A DNA stretch of 64,000 bases, taken from assembly GCA_012934845.2 (NCBI GenBank), contig WNNJ02000427.1, positions 1 to 64,000 of the forward strand. Direction: 5' to 3'. The stretch's first letter is position 1. The number at the start of each line of letters is the position of its first letter. The position numbers and the translations under genes are program-made. The notes under the pieces were generated by a model. It ran no database searches. It had not been told where the DNA came from and saw nothing but the letters and a program-made list of their open reading frames with translations. Source of the DNA: Pomphorhynchus laevis. Lineage: Eukaryota; Acanthocephala; Palaeacanthocephala; Echinorhynchida; Pomphorhynchidae. Shown piece by piece: positions 47,121 to 60,900 of this stretch.

Positions 47121-47486
47121 AGTTTTATATTATGATAAAACTATTATAAGTTTTAATAATATCTTATCTATAATAAGATCATGTGCTACGAAGGCATTTT
47201 TACAACTACCTCGCGATGGATCGATAGTTTTCATTACAATTTGCATTTGATTATTTATTTACACACTTAAGTAATCATTTTTAAATAAATGAATTATAAT
47301 TTTGATAGTTTTTTATTTTTCGTAAGGAATCGAATTACCTTACTGGGTTTACATTATATTTGCATTTTTAAAAATGCAAATATCTAAAATTATTATTTTT
47401 TAAATCTATTATTATTTATGTGCTAAATTCCCAGAATATAAATGCAGAAATAAAATGCAGGTTGCATTTTATTCTCATAGTAGTTT

Positions 47487-47592
47487 AATTGTTTGCTTCT
47501 CACTTTACATGGAAGTACTAAATTACATAATTGTTGTCGAATCAACTAAATGGATATGCATCAAATTACACGCTCATAGTGCAAACAACTTC
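47487..47592 (+). repeat. Dispersed duplicate, copy 1 (partner 52300-52402)
   Basis: AATTGTTTGCTTCTCACTTTACA.GGAAGTACTAAATTACATAATTG-type block, about 105 bp, matches 52300-52402 with few changes. Confidence 0.75.
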
Positions 47593-47593
47593 A

Positions 47594-47752
47594 ATGAAAA
47601 TATTTTCCTGCAGACCTTTATTAATTAGTCATTTTATTATGCTCATTGTCCTATGCACTTGTTATAAAGAAACAATTAACGCTTTTGCTATTAATTTATT
47701 GTGTATCGCTGAGAATATTCCGAAAGTAGCAGAGCTTTTTGTATCAATTTAA
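47594..47752 (+). CDS. Small ORF with signal-peptide-like start, unassigned
   Basis: ATG at 47594, 52 aa: MKIFSCRPLLISHFIMLIVL then CTCYKETINAFAINLL. A basic start with a long hydrophobic run would fit a secretion signal. A TTGT-GTATCG donor at about 47700 would be in phase 1, the phase needed by the lectin gene at 54754, but 7 kb away; that link is speculative. Confidence 0.25.
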   Translation: MKIFSCRPLLISHFIMLIVLCTCYKETINAFAINLLCIAENIPKVAELFVSI

Positions 47753-47900
47753 ACTAAAGACGATATTCAGAAAAAACCTAAAGGTTATAATCATTGCAAG
47801 CTAGTAATACTATGATTATATCGTTCGACAATTTAATTACAAATCAATATTATTGATATCGGATTGCATTAAATTTATTTATTATTATTTATTTAATTAC

Positions 47901-47928
47901 GGACCTTCTGTGTGGCCTCAGAAGGTCC
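47901..47928. repeat. Perfect 10-bp-stem hairpin
   Basis: GGACCTTCTG pairs with CAGAAGGTCC, loop of 8. Too short for a microRNA precursor. Confidence 0.6.
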
Positions 47929-49992
47929 ATAAGTTTGCTGCTGTGTCGTGCTGTCTCAATTTTTGGCAAAACGATTGTCTTCGATGTTAAGATGTGCTAT
48001 CTACTTTGACTACTACCTGAAATAGAAAATAACACCCATATAAATACTATATTCTGTAATTAACAACAGAAATTGTTCAATTCTCAACGGTTTGTTTACT
48101 GAAATAGATATATTACATTATTTAATAATGTAATATAAATGTATTATAATAATGTATTATAATAATGTATATAATGCAGTAATTGTTACAATTGAAATTT
48201 TGATAAATGCACGTTGCTTTTATTTTAAGGCAACAACAGTACTCTATATTTCGGTATTGGCGGATCTGCTGCGGTTGATAGGAGGAAGTTTAACCTTTTC
48301 ATACCGACGTAATAATTCCTAACTTTATAATGAAAAATTATTATTACAATAAATTGCATGATATTAGTAATTATATTAGATAATATTAGATATATTAGAT
48401 ATTAATATTAGATATCTAATATTAATATTAGATATCATATAATAGTAAATAGTAAAAAAAATTTTAATAATTTTGTGTTATTAAAATAATAATAACTTTT
48501 AATAATATAACTTTTAATTTAATGTTTTTAATTTAATTCATTGTATAAATAATATTAATATTATTGCATAAATAATAAATATAAATTTATATAAAAGTTG
48601 CAGTAAATTTTAGTGTACAATAAATTTTAAACAAATTCTCAATACGTTAAAATAAATGACAAACCACTTTTCAATAATTTATATAATTCCTGTTATACTT
48701 TGATACGATCTCCATATTTCAATTTTAATTTATTATCTACAAAAGTCAGAAGTTAGATACCCGAAAATGGAATTTCGTAAATTGGTTATTCCTGTAAGCT
48801 GTTATACAGTTTCGACATTTTATGGACGTTTTTGATAATTTAAGATTTTGCCATTTTTAGATTTTACTTTTAACTTGATTTTATCTTTTGCACACACCGG
48901 GATGGTATACATTTTTGCAGATTAGTACTGCAATTATATATTTTTTTATAGACAAGTCAAATAAATATGGTTTTAAATTTGCTTATCTTATAAAGGCTAA
49001 TATTTTATATAATGTTTTTAACACAAAAGGACGCTTTCATCTTCAATATTTTATCTTCTTCATCTGTGTGAAGCGTTTTTCATATAACGAAATTTATTAG
49101 CCATTCCGCTGGTTTTCTTTATCAATATATCCCGCTGCGTTTTTAATTGAATTTTTGTAAGTTGCTTCATATAGCTAACTCGTAATAATTGAATTATTTA
49201 AACTGATTTTATCTCATTATATGTTGTAATTCATTCGTCTGCATTCACAATACCTGCTATTCAAACTGTTAATGTGATTACCATTTAATGGGATGTAAAT
49301 GAACACAATGTTTAAAGCTACAAAGAAATTGCCTATTTTGGCAAAATTGCTGATTTGAATATTCAATGAATTGCATAAATAAAAAATTGGATTTTTAAAG
49401 TGTGAAGTAGCTAAAATTTTGCAAAAGATTTTTCAGATACTGCTTGGATCCGGTTGCAAGTATTCGTTTAAAACTCGTAAGATGTCGTGGTTATACTTGA
49501 AGTTTATATATTACTTTAATGTAAACATATTGTTATGTACATAATTATAATAAATATAAAAACAAAATATCTTTTCCAAGGTTTACAGTTCATTAATTTC
49601 AAATTGTATTGTTTTCAACTGTATTGTTTTTCAAATTGTATAATATTCTAAATTTTCTTTTAGAGACAGTTTTGCCATAGCCTTTATCGATATCCGCTGC
49701 AAATATTTAGTTTTTATTTTGTGCTAGTTATATATTTGAAGATAAATTAATTCGTTTGTTATGCCCATATTCATTTTCTAATTATCCACATGAGATACGG
49801 GTAATTTTCTGTGGTAAACACTAGCTAACGAATGCATTATACTTAACTTACAAATTTTAGCTTTAATTCCTTATTCCGTATTTGGATTTTATCCTGTTTA
49901 ATGTAAAATGATTGTAAAATCATTTTTACCTTATTTTATTTAACGATAAACGAGTAATACGCTTTTAGTTCAAATCCTCTGACCGTTATATT

Positions 49993-50103
49993 ACATAGTC
50001 ATATAATAATCGTGTTTTTAAGACTTGTTTTTTTTTTGATTTAATTAAAAATGTAATTTATTACTTGAGTGTATCAAAATGCTTACTCAGTGTTTTTTAT
50101 ATA
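49993..50103 (+). repeat. Dispersed duplicate (partner 51760-51873)
   Basis: TATAATAATCGTGTTTTTAAGACTTG.. through ..CTTGAGT..GTATCAAAATGCTT..TGTTTTTTAT, about 110 bp, direct orientation, few differences. Confidence 0.75.
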
Positions 50104-51702
50104 TTACAATATATACAATTTAAATTTAACACATTTAATTAGATTTATAATTAAGTCTCCTTAAACATATGTCAATGTATAAATTATCTAAAATAGTGCA
50201 ATTAAGGGTATATTTTGTTGGAAATATAATGTAGATTTCGCGTATGAAGGCTGAACTTGAAGAGTAAAAGAAAGATTTTTGACTTAAGTATATACATAAT
50301 GCATTTATGTTTATTTATTATGCTAAAAATAATAAGAAAACAAATTTTCTCTTTCGACACTAGCTTTGTCGAGAGGTACATAGTAACAAACACTATAGAT
50401 TAGCTAAATAGCAGAATTCTGTTTTTATAAATGATAATTAATCCAAGTTATCTTTATTTTTACATTGAAAACACGGTGATTTTTCATTTTATATCAAATT
50501 ATAATGAAATCGTAGGGTGTTGTTAGGATATTCCGATTTTTATCATCACTTCTTAAAAAGAACGATTCTGGTAATATTCTTATCTAATTTAATAAAATTG
50601 ATCTGGTTAGGATTTGAACTCAAACATTTGTTATCACTGGTTAAGCTATAGATAAAATAATGATGAAATCATCATTTTACAGTAATCATAAATGATTTTA
50701 CATATTCCTTACTGCATAAATGTGTTCAATCTGCGGATGCGAAAATTTAATATTAAAGTGTTTCGTTGTATTTATATAGTAATTATCGACATGATTTTGC
50801 TAGTTTTATAATGCTTTCAAACTTTACTAAAATATAAGTTTTAATATATATGTCTACAAAATAACATGTTTGAAAATTTAATCAGAATAGACAGATACCT
50901 GTCTATTATACAATTTGAAATTAATCAATTTAAATTTAAGCAGAATAGACAGATTTCTGTTTATTACACAAGATCAATTAAACATTGAATGAATTGTACA
51001 GTTAAATATTTTAGATCGATTATTCAATTTGAATAAATTCTAATATCATTTTAAAAGGCGATTTATTATTCCTACTTTGTGACCAAAATCAAGAAGTTTT
51101 TAGACTTGAGAGATTTTTATTAAAATTGCCAAGAGTTTTTAAAGTTGTAAAATTGACAACAAGCGAGAATTTAAAAAACATTAAAATACTTTTTAAAGTA
51201 TTTTAGTTTAAATACTCAAGCTTATATAAAAGGTAAACTAAACACAAAGATTCAATTAAATTTGTTTTAATAAAAATCATTAAATAAACCCTTAATGTCT
51301 GTAGCAATCGTAATTTCATCGATATTAGCTATCAATACTAAGATATTAAAAATGTTTTAATGTTTAATTGTGATAATAGAAAAATAAATCATCTGACGTT
51401 ATTTGATACGTCAATTAATAAAAATTTTAAATATATATTTAAAAATAATATTTTGCATTATTCACGTATTTTTAAGCATATTATTTCTCACATTTAATTC
51501 AAATTGTTTATTATATACAATAAATGCACAAATATTTAATATTAATTGTATAATTTAATTTTGCTAAATATTAATATATTTTCGATTTATTTTTAGAATT
51601 TTTAACTATTTGAATAATTATTTACTAGTGAATATTTGTTTCCAATCGAAATAATTGTTACAAAGCGAGGATACATTGTGATTATTTGGTTATAATCCAA
51701 TA

Positions 51703-51733
51703 TTTCGACGGCGCTCTGGCACGTCATCTTCAG
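51703..51733 (-). repeat. CTGAAGATGACG..CGTCGAAAT hairpin motif
   Basis: Minus strand: CTGAAGATGACGTGCCAGAG followed by CGCCGTCGAAATA. Isolated copy of the Penelope-terminus type hairpin, followed by the duplicate segment at 51760. Confidence 0.55.
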
Positions 51734-52299
51734 GGTTATTTGTTTAAGCTGTTAATTTTTTTTGTTATATAATAATCGTGTTTTTAAGACTTGTATTTCG
51801 ATTAAATCAAAAATGTAATTTATTACTTGAGTGGATGTATCAAAATGCTTGATCATTGTTTTTTATGTGTTTAACTATTTGAATAATAGTTAAGTAATAA
51901 TAGTTAAGTAATAATTATTTTTGATTATTACTTACTAATGATAAAAAGTGATTTATTAAGAAGTATAAGTTGTTATTATACAGACATTTTTAAATTAATT
52001 TTCATAGCTTTATAAAATAGACTCACTTTCTATTTTATTCTCACTTTATATCTTAATTAGTTAACTTTTTTAAATTTAGCCATATATTGAATTATACTTG
52101 ATTCACAATTTTTATAAAATATTAGTTTTTGTATTCGTTTATATACTTTTATAATGCATATATAATATATGATTATAATGTCTGTAATCAATACTTGCTG
52201 TTTTTACAATTTACATGATAGCTCGTTTATTGCAAGTTAATGTCAATCACCCATCCCACTTGATATTCTTGTAATTTTTGAACAATGCAATACTGGTTT

Positions 52300-52402
52300 A
52301 ATTGTTTGCTTCTCACTTTACAGGGAAGTACTAAATTACATAATTGTTGTTAAATTAACTAAATGGACATGCATCAAATTACACGCTTATAGTGCAACTT
52401 AT
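52300..52402 (+). repeat. Dispersed duplicate, copy 2 (partner 47487-47592)
   Basis: See partner. Direct orientation, 4.8 kb apart. Confidence 0.75.
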
Positions 52403-54753
52403 TTTTCTCATACTTTTGTTAAATGGTAATTTTATCACGTTCAATGAAAACTAGAAATTTAGTTCTGCTAATAAAATGTAACTTTATTATATCTCGATGA
52501 CAAATTGGGGCGGGTGTTTTTGCATGTGCTTTTACATTTATCATTCATCAGTTTTCTACATAAAAATAATATTCACTTGAAACTCAAAGTCCTTTATGTT
52601 CATTTGACAGCAAAGTTCATGTTACAGTTAGCAATTGTATAATCATTTTCTCCATGTGCAATAAAGTTGATAGCATCTCTATTTCATATTTGATTAATTC
52701 TTGTCATATTGAGGCCGTTCTTGCCTCTAAATTTTCACTGCTAAATCATCTAAAATAGAAATACAACAATCATCGGATTGGGAGGCATCGCAATAACAAC
52801 ATGCAAATAGCCAATTATTCGTAAAAAGTAAGGCGTATACTTTCTAACCGGAAAAAGACCTTTTGTTTGTATTCTTCATTCTGTTGCTGTATTGTTATGT
52901 ATAGTTATGTTTAAATTGGATTTTGTAAGAAATGTCTGCTCCAAAGCAAATCATTAGTTTGTTGCTCTCAGCAATCCCAAAATGTGTATTTTCTGTCTTT
53001 GAATCAGATATTGTATTTTTCTAAGATAATGTTCATTAAGCGACAGCTTAACTGAAAGTTCATTTATACAAACAAAATACAATCAAATTGTGTTAGCAGC
53101 TTTTAAATATCATTTGCTACCTGTCGTGTTTGTAATTAGCTGTCCCATTTGCTTTTATATCCAAATAATACATGATCGCTCTGAGTTTATAACTTATACT
53201 TACTCGCTTCGACTGTTTTCTAGTTCAGCTCAACAAAGATAGTTGCGCTCAACAATAATATATTTACGTCGCTACGAATATCCAAATTACAAACGTGAAC
53301 TGCTTTGCAGATGAATTGAATAAAATGTGTAAAATTTGAAAATTTAAAATCCACTAAAAAATTTTAATTAGAAATTATTTGATAATTTAAATTTACTGTT
53401 TGATGAAATTTATCTCTATCTTTATCTCCATAAAATTTCAGAGGTAGCTGCTAACCGCCTTTGCTAAAAATTTTAACTGCAGTTTAATTAAAAGAAATTA
53501 ATTAAATGTTTAATGTACGTCAAAATCTTATTGGACTAATGGTATCTTATAACCAGATACCGTACTTACTTTTAATTATAAAAAATAATTAAATTTAATT
53601 TAAATAAAAAATAATTAAAAATAATTTAATTATTTTAATAATCATTATTTTTTAATTAAAAATAATTTAATTAAAAAATTCCGTGCACCAAAATTCTTAC
53701 TTTTTTAGATATTTAAATCTAAATTTCCAAATATGCAATTTTATTTTAAATATTGATTCGTAATTTACTATAAATATTGTTGTATAATTTTGCGAATCTC
53801 CATTTTAGATATTGTGATAAAAGTAATTATTAAATTAATGACAGTTGGATATAATCTGATCGATTGGGAAGTTCAATCTTCGAAATATCAGTCATTTCAT
53901 TAAAACAATGAAATATGCCATTTCATTACTTGTTTATCATTTTTGAAATTATTACCTCCAGTAAGTCTTGTTATTAATAAGATTTTTTTTGTTATAAATT
54001 TGTTATTCAAACAAAGTCTTTAATTCTTCCGGATCAATTACTCATTTTAATTTTTGAAATTAACTTTAAAAATTTTAAAATTCATAAGTGTGGTATAATT
54101 ACATAAGAATTAAATACAGTTTCATAATTAAGTTAATTTGTAAATTAATTAATAATTAATTACTATATAAATTTTTGTAATAATAAATTATGGTAATTAT
54201 TTCGTAAAAATGTATTGAATATAAAAATGAAATTTCATAATTTTACAAAAAAAATATTCAAATGGTTAATAATTATTAATTAATTTATGTTATATAAATC
54301 TTAAGATGATAAGAAATTGGATATTTAAACGCTATTTTCTCAACCTTTTTATGTTATCCACTTTTTATCAAAGCAATTCCACAATATATTTCTAATACAG
54401 ACGAGTACTGATAGCATTTTAATGCCGTAAAATTACCTAAAATATCTCTTTAAGCAAATGTAGTTTTTATGATAAAAGTATATAGCAAATAGAACTACTG
54501 ATTTAGCTGATATTGAAAATAGAAACACCTTTACAATAGTTTATGGTCTTAAATATTAATCACCGTGAATATATTAAAATAATATTTAAATATCAGAAAT
54601 ATTTAAAAATGACGTTTGCGTAGATATTATTCGAAGGATTTGTATATAATCGTAATTTATCAAAAATTTAAGAAGAGGAAGAAATTAAAACAATTTATGT
54701 AAATAAATATTCTTCTTTGCTAAACGTTTCACTCTATTCTTTATTATTCATAG

Positions 54754-54943
54754 GTTTTCTATTCGTCGAGACTTCTGACTGGTGGAAAATATCAGTTTGC
54801 ACTGTTCCCCGTAGCTCTTCGCGAAGCAATTCTACAGAATTAGAATTAAAGTGCCTTTATCCTGGCGATCTCATTGTAGTTAGCTGGAGTCACTATGGAG
54901 TGTATGCTGACATTCCTAATAAAATTCAACAGCGGCTTACCAA
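54754..54943 (+). CDS. Lectin gene exon 1 (visible): SUEL N-half
   Basis: Acceptor TTATTATTCATAG ends at 54753; donor CAA-GTAATT. Encodes FLFVETSDWWKISVCTV, then LELKCLYPGDLIVVSWSHYG: the Cys and 'I.V..A.YG' strand of SUEL domains. No in-frame ATG upstream within the open frame, so this is an internal exon entered in phase 1. FLFVET may be the end of a signal peptide begun upstream. Confidence 0.8.
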
Positions 54944-57900
54944 GTAATTTAAAATTATAATAGATAAATAAGATCATTTAGCTCTTATATTAATAAGAGC
55001 TTAATTTAGATATCAATGGATGTGTAATTTAATAGTTTTAGTTTTCTGATGCATCGAATGGATAGAATGTTAAATAAATGTTGAAAATAAAGATCACAAG
55101 CGATCTAACTTTAGCTTCTGTTTAACAAGTAGTATAGTAATTATAAATACGTGTTCGTCTTAATGCTGGAAAGCTCCATACCTTTACTTTAAGTTTGTCC
55201 TCTTAAAAATTGCAAATACATTGAATTACATATTGTTAAGTTAAATTTACAAACCACTAATTCAAAAATCTCTGAACAATTTTAATTTGCTCAAAGATTG
55301 AACGATATATTGAAGTTTAAGTTATTAATTTTTTATATTTTAGGCAATCATTTGTTGCATTTCAAAGCCTTATTAAAAGTTTTGTATTGTTTGAACTATC
55401 TAAAGAGGTCGAATTACTGCTTGGTGTGTAACACATTCAAGCCTGACTAGCATGCAAGGCTTGCAACACCAAGCATTGTGAATATTGCTTTACATTAAAA
55501 TACATTGAGAATAGGCTTGACTTACCGAAATCACGAAAAAGTCGATTGGATAATCCAAAACGTAACTTGAAATCAAATATAAATCAAAACAATATATTTT
55601 AAAATCAAAAATCAATATTTTTAAGATTATTAATAGAATGTTGATATTAAAAATAAAAATATTTAGTTAAAATGACTACGTTATATAAACACTTATATTT
55701 AAAGGATTTCAGTGTTTTATGATTACAAAATTCAAAACGTGTTTTGTTGCCTTATTTATATTGAATTATTATATTGTATTTATTAGATACATCAAGTTTG
55801 ATCATTCTAAACTTCATAAATCTACAATTCCCTGTTTTATCGCTTATTATTTAGCAATAATGCCGAATGTACTCCGAAAGTAAACGATTGTATTATGGAA
55901 CACACCGAAAAAGTCGCAGAATTATGCACAGGACAAGAGAGATGTGCAATAAGCAATCAACCTCAGTTTGTGCACAAATGCTCAAAATATTCTAATTATA
56001 TATACATTGCTTATAAGTGCATACCAGGTATAAAATGTGTTTTTTGAATATAAACTAAAAAATATTTTAAACAATAAATAATTTATGAATTTAATAATTA
56101 TTAAAAATTATTTATTTTATAAAAAATATTTAAATTATTATTTAAATAATTAATAATTTTGAAGTAAATAATACTTATTTCTATCATACTTTACTATATT
56201 AAAGTATATATTCAATAAATTGAAGTATATACTTAATAACATGATTTTTAACGTCTAACTCACTCACTTTCTTCATTCTTGCAAATTGAAGTTAAAAATT
56301 TAATAAATAAATGCGTATTTAACATCGCTTTTATCAAATAAAAGCGATGTAAATATAGTAATATGTCAATGCAACGAATTAATTTATATATCACATTCTT
56401 CCCACACCTCGCAGTCTTTTAAATACGAACGAAGATTCCTGCGCCGTTCACTTCTGCAAATTTCATTTGTAGATTTATCAGTCGTTGTTTATCGATCGAC
56501 CCATCTCTGGTTCTGAAAGAAATAAATTCGTGTCTGCGCTGATAACGTTTGATGACATTGGATTTGTATCGTTGTATGATTTATTATTTCCTTTACTTTG
56601 TAGATCGATTGTTTGGGGGTAGTTTGTAAGCTTCTTGATTTGCGGTTGAAGGTTCCACCCGATATTTAGCAATGTGGCTCGATTATTCACCAACTAGTAA
56701 TCGAGCAATATCTCGTGTGGACACAGTAGACACATGGCCGCTTTTCAATTTTACTTAGCATAACGATGGTTTGCTTCAAGCAATCGTGCTTCAGTGGCTA
56801 TCTTTTCTCGACAACGAATAAAAATAGGCACTGGTTATAGCAACCAGCTAGGTAATGAACGGCCAATGGATGATCAATGGTCATATTTAAATATTAGTTC
56901 TGAAGTGTAGCGTTAGCAAACATCTAAGTGAATTACGTACAATTGGTAGAACAGGTTGCCATGCATTTAGGAGAAATCTTGAATATGACACTGACAACTT
57001 AATTGCGCTCCGTTGAGTCGCTTACGTTGTCCATTGCCTTGTGCATTGAACGCGGACGTATTACTAGTAGCTATGCCGAGGTATAAAGTAAACGTTTGGA
57101 ATTCACTTGATATAAAGGGGCTTATCCGATCTTTATGTATGTATTTAGGAGTCCCGGACAGGCGGAAAAGTTGTTGCACACATTATAACGCTATTAGCAG
57201 AGGTATCTCGACATGGGAAGATTTAAGGAAACCTAGAAAATCTATCTACGAGTGTGGGCATATATTTATTTCAGATAATAGTTGGGAGTGACCATTTTAA
57301 ATCTAAGATAATCGTTCAAAGGGTTGAGTGGATTTTAATAAAACGCCCCAAAGAGCTAAATCTTAGCTAATGTAACGCATCCTCATATTACGCTACTAAT
57401 ATCGTCCAAAGAGAATGGTAAATTATTAACTCTAACGTAATACCGCAACCTTGTTTGTCCTGGATGGCACAGCAAGCGGTGCAATTTTACCAAATCAGCA
57501 TGTGAACTAGTCACACTAGAACATGTCAAATGAGATAATGCATCTGCGGCCACGTTTTCCTTATCAGGGCGGTAAACAATTTCGAAGCGAACCTGTGAAA
57601 GCTCTAAACGCTAACGTTCAATTTTTTCATTCTTAATATGATTCGACTGTGATGACATCATATAAGCCATATATCTTTGGTCAGTTGTAATACGAAAAGG
57701 TCTACAAATGATGCCGTTATTCTCTAAGAGCCTCTGGTAGCCAGTACCTCCAGTTCAATTGCAGGATGTCGCTTCTCGTGGTGGACAGCACTCGTGAAAA
57801 AACGGTACAGGTTTACAGCATTGACATAATGTTGCAGCTATTGGAACTTTCGAGCTATTCCAACTATCTCTATCTTAGACGGTAAACTTTCAATTATACA

Positions 57901-60900
57901 TGAACGATATGCACATATCGTTCATGTATAATTGAACGATATGACGTTCAATTATAACATCTTTTTCGCTTCTCGTGTTTGGACAGCACTCGTGAAAAAA
58001 CGGTACAGGTTTACCGCATTGACATAATGTTGCGGCTATTGGAACTTTCGAGCTATTCCAACTATCTCTATCTCGGACCTTTAAACTTTCAATTATACAT
58101 GAACGATATGCACATAATAAAGCTTCCTTAACATCTTTTAAACTGGCCGATACTGCGTTACTCATTGGGAAATTCGTTTATTTGCCAAAGTCACGAATAT
58201 GATGTGCAAAACCCGGCAATCACCTGCAATAATAAGTAAGTAATCTAAGTAAACGGTGATGTTCCGTGGTATTCGCAGGTTCTTTAACGTACGTAGTGAT
58301 TGGGTCTAACATATCCATTTCCTTTTACACTTTCCCAGAACACTTATAGACTCAGATGCCAAGATACTCTTACTCCAGTTTAACTTTATCTGATATTTCT
58401 TAGCTGCAGCTGTAAACTTTATCAAATGAGCATCATGCTCTTCACGATAGGTCCCCGCGATCATAAAGTCATCGAAAATACGCCGTTCAATTTTTCTAGT
58501 TGAATAGAAGTGCTCATTATTGAAACATAACAATGTCATTAGTGAGTCCAAAGGGCAAACGGTTGTATTGAAATAGGCCACGAGCGGCCTCGAAAGCCGT
58601 GAACTCTTTTTCACATTGTAATTTTGGAATTTGGTTATAAGTATCCTTCATATCTAGATACGAGAAAACCGATAGTTTAACAATTTGTCGATAAGTTTTT
58701 CGCTCTGTCATACATTTATATTTTGAATACATTTATTCTCAATTATTTGCTAAATAACAATTGCTTGAGGATATGAATGAAATATTGTATCAGTTATAAT
58801 TGTATCCAATACAATATTATCCAATATTATTGTATTACAAAATTATTGATTAAAATGATATAATCATGTGTTGTCGATACAATAATTTATAATCCAGTGT
58901 TGTCGATACAAGTATTTTCAATACACTAATATTATTGTACGATAGTGTGATATTCGATACAGTGGGAAATACTTCAGTTTTCATCATTTTGGATCATTGT
59001 AGTTCCATTAAATCTCAGGGGTTTTACACTCGCATAATATTTAACGATATTTTGTAAAATTACAATTTTTAGATTTTATAAAATCACAATTTTTGAGATT
59101 TTACTACTTTTGGCTTGACTATCAAAATAACAGAAGTAATTTAATTTTAATTAAATTACTTGATCCATTTGATGATAAACTGTATATAGTCTGTCTTAAT
59201 CACAGTGATACGTAAAATCTTTAAAGTATATTTGTTGATTATCGCCTCAGCTAATAATATCATAGACTTGCAACTTTAGTCTTTAGTTTAAATACAGATT
59301 GTTTTGCCTCTTTTAATTCATTTTGTCTCATTATAATGTTTAGCTGAATCAACAGAGCAAATATGCTCATCATCAAATTTAATTGCCGATGACATCTTCA
59401 TTACAAGTCCGAACTATCCATCTGATTATAAGTCTTCACAAAAATGCATATGCGATTTAAAAACAAGCCAAGAATCTTCATTAATAATTAACAGTATGGC
59501 ATTTGCAACCCAAGAAGATAATGATATTGTGACGATTGAAAATTCTAATTCTGATAAGCTTATGTTCTCTGGTTCGCTTCCCATAGGAACAATGCTACTA
59601 TTTTCAGGTAATTATGCTCGTATTCAATTCGAAAGCGATCGGGATGTATCAAGCTCTGGATTTTTGATATCGGCCAAAGGTAAATTTATTGCTTTTAAAA
59701 TCTCTAAAATTTGACGTTTATGTTTTTTATTCTAATGCTGATTTTTACTCTTTAATACTCGACGAATATTTTAATAATTTTATTATTTAAGAATTTTACG
59801 TTAATTTTACGTATTGCAAGATATAAATAATTGGAAAGAATGACAATTGTCTTGAAGTATTGATTGTATAATTAATTCTATTGTAAAATAGTTGATTTGT
59901 TCTTTTGTTATATATTTTAATAATTCAAGATAATAATTTCAAATAAAATAATTTTATTTTATAGCAATGCAAAGATGTTCATCAGGATACGACGGAGTTG
60001 GCGAACTTTGCCTACTCAAACTATCGAACACGTTCAATTGGTTTGATGGTAAAGTTCATTGTGAGTCATCTGGCGATGATATCTTGTCATGGCCAGAGGA
60101 CATTAGTGAAGCAAGGCAATTACTTAACTGGATGAAATTTTCAGGTTTGATGGAGTTTTAAATGTTTCAATTATTAAGTTAATTTATTATATTTTTAATA
60201 TATGTAATATAAACTTTATTTAATATATCTAACATAGTTTTTAAATCATTAGTTTTTAAACATAATTTAAAATTGAGATTTAATTCAGATTTTGAATTAA
60301 ATTTAAATTAAGATGCTACAATCCCTAATCATTTGTTAATTAAAATTTTATTTTTTACAGTAAGACGCTAAATGAAAATGTAAGCAATTGCATTGTCTAA
60401 AAGCTGCACTTGAGTTTTCTTTGTATCGTTCAGAATTGTTTGGAGTTCAAACAAAATAAAATAAAATAAATCTAAAGTGTTTTCGTATTTGTATAAAAGT
60501 CAAATACTAAATTTTAAATTTGTTTAATTGTAAATTTGTAATGCTGTACGAACATTTATTATTTATCACTAATATTTATTTGTCATTTATTATTTAATAA
60601 TATTGAAATTTATTTATTATTAATTAGAATTATAATTAATTCTAATTAAGCGAAATTATATACGAACCAATTTTCTGTGCTTGTTTACAATTCTCTCAAT
60701 TGTATTAATAATTAGATATTTTGATTATTTAAACTTTTTATTATGTACAAAGCATTTAAACTTCTAGTTTAGGAAGTTTAGTTTACTTTTGGCAATTTCG
60801 TCTTATCACTACAGCTTAAATAAAATCAAATGAAATTTACTCAAAATACATAATAAACAATATTTTCATAAAATTGTTATGGTACGTCGAGGGTTGTACT

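Larger units (their letters stand above)
47929..54753. other. Long AT-rich stretch without recognisable genes
   Basis: Holds the two dispersed duplications (49993-50103 with 51760-51873; 52300-52402), ATATTAGATAT microsatellite near 48380-48440, and an inverse CTGAAGATGACGTGCC..CGTCGAAATATTGG hairpin at 51703-51733. The ORFs 48888-49100 and 50202-50393 look like chance. Upstream exon(s) of the lectin gene probably lie here but cannot be picked out. Confidence 0.45.

Noticed and set aside
47901-47928. microRNA precursor
   Set aside because: Stem of only 10 bp; too short for Drosha/Dicer substrates.
50585-50660. tRNA-like B-box (minus: GTTTGAGTTCAAATCCTAACC)
   Set aside because: No cloverleaf: the acceptor partner and an A-box at proper distance are missing.
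57013-57291. Plus-strand ORF of 92 aa in the lectin gene intron
   Set aside because: Shadow of the minus-strand gypsy integrase region.
60351-60420. Acceptor-like TTTTATTTTTTACAG before 60363 as an extra lectin exon
   Set aside because: The frame needed by exon 4 hits stops at once and no CTLD-like residues follow.
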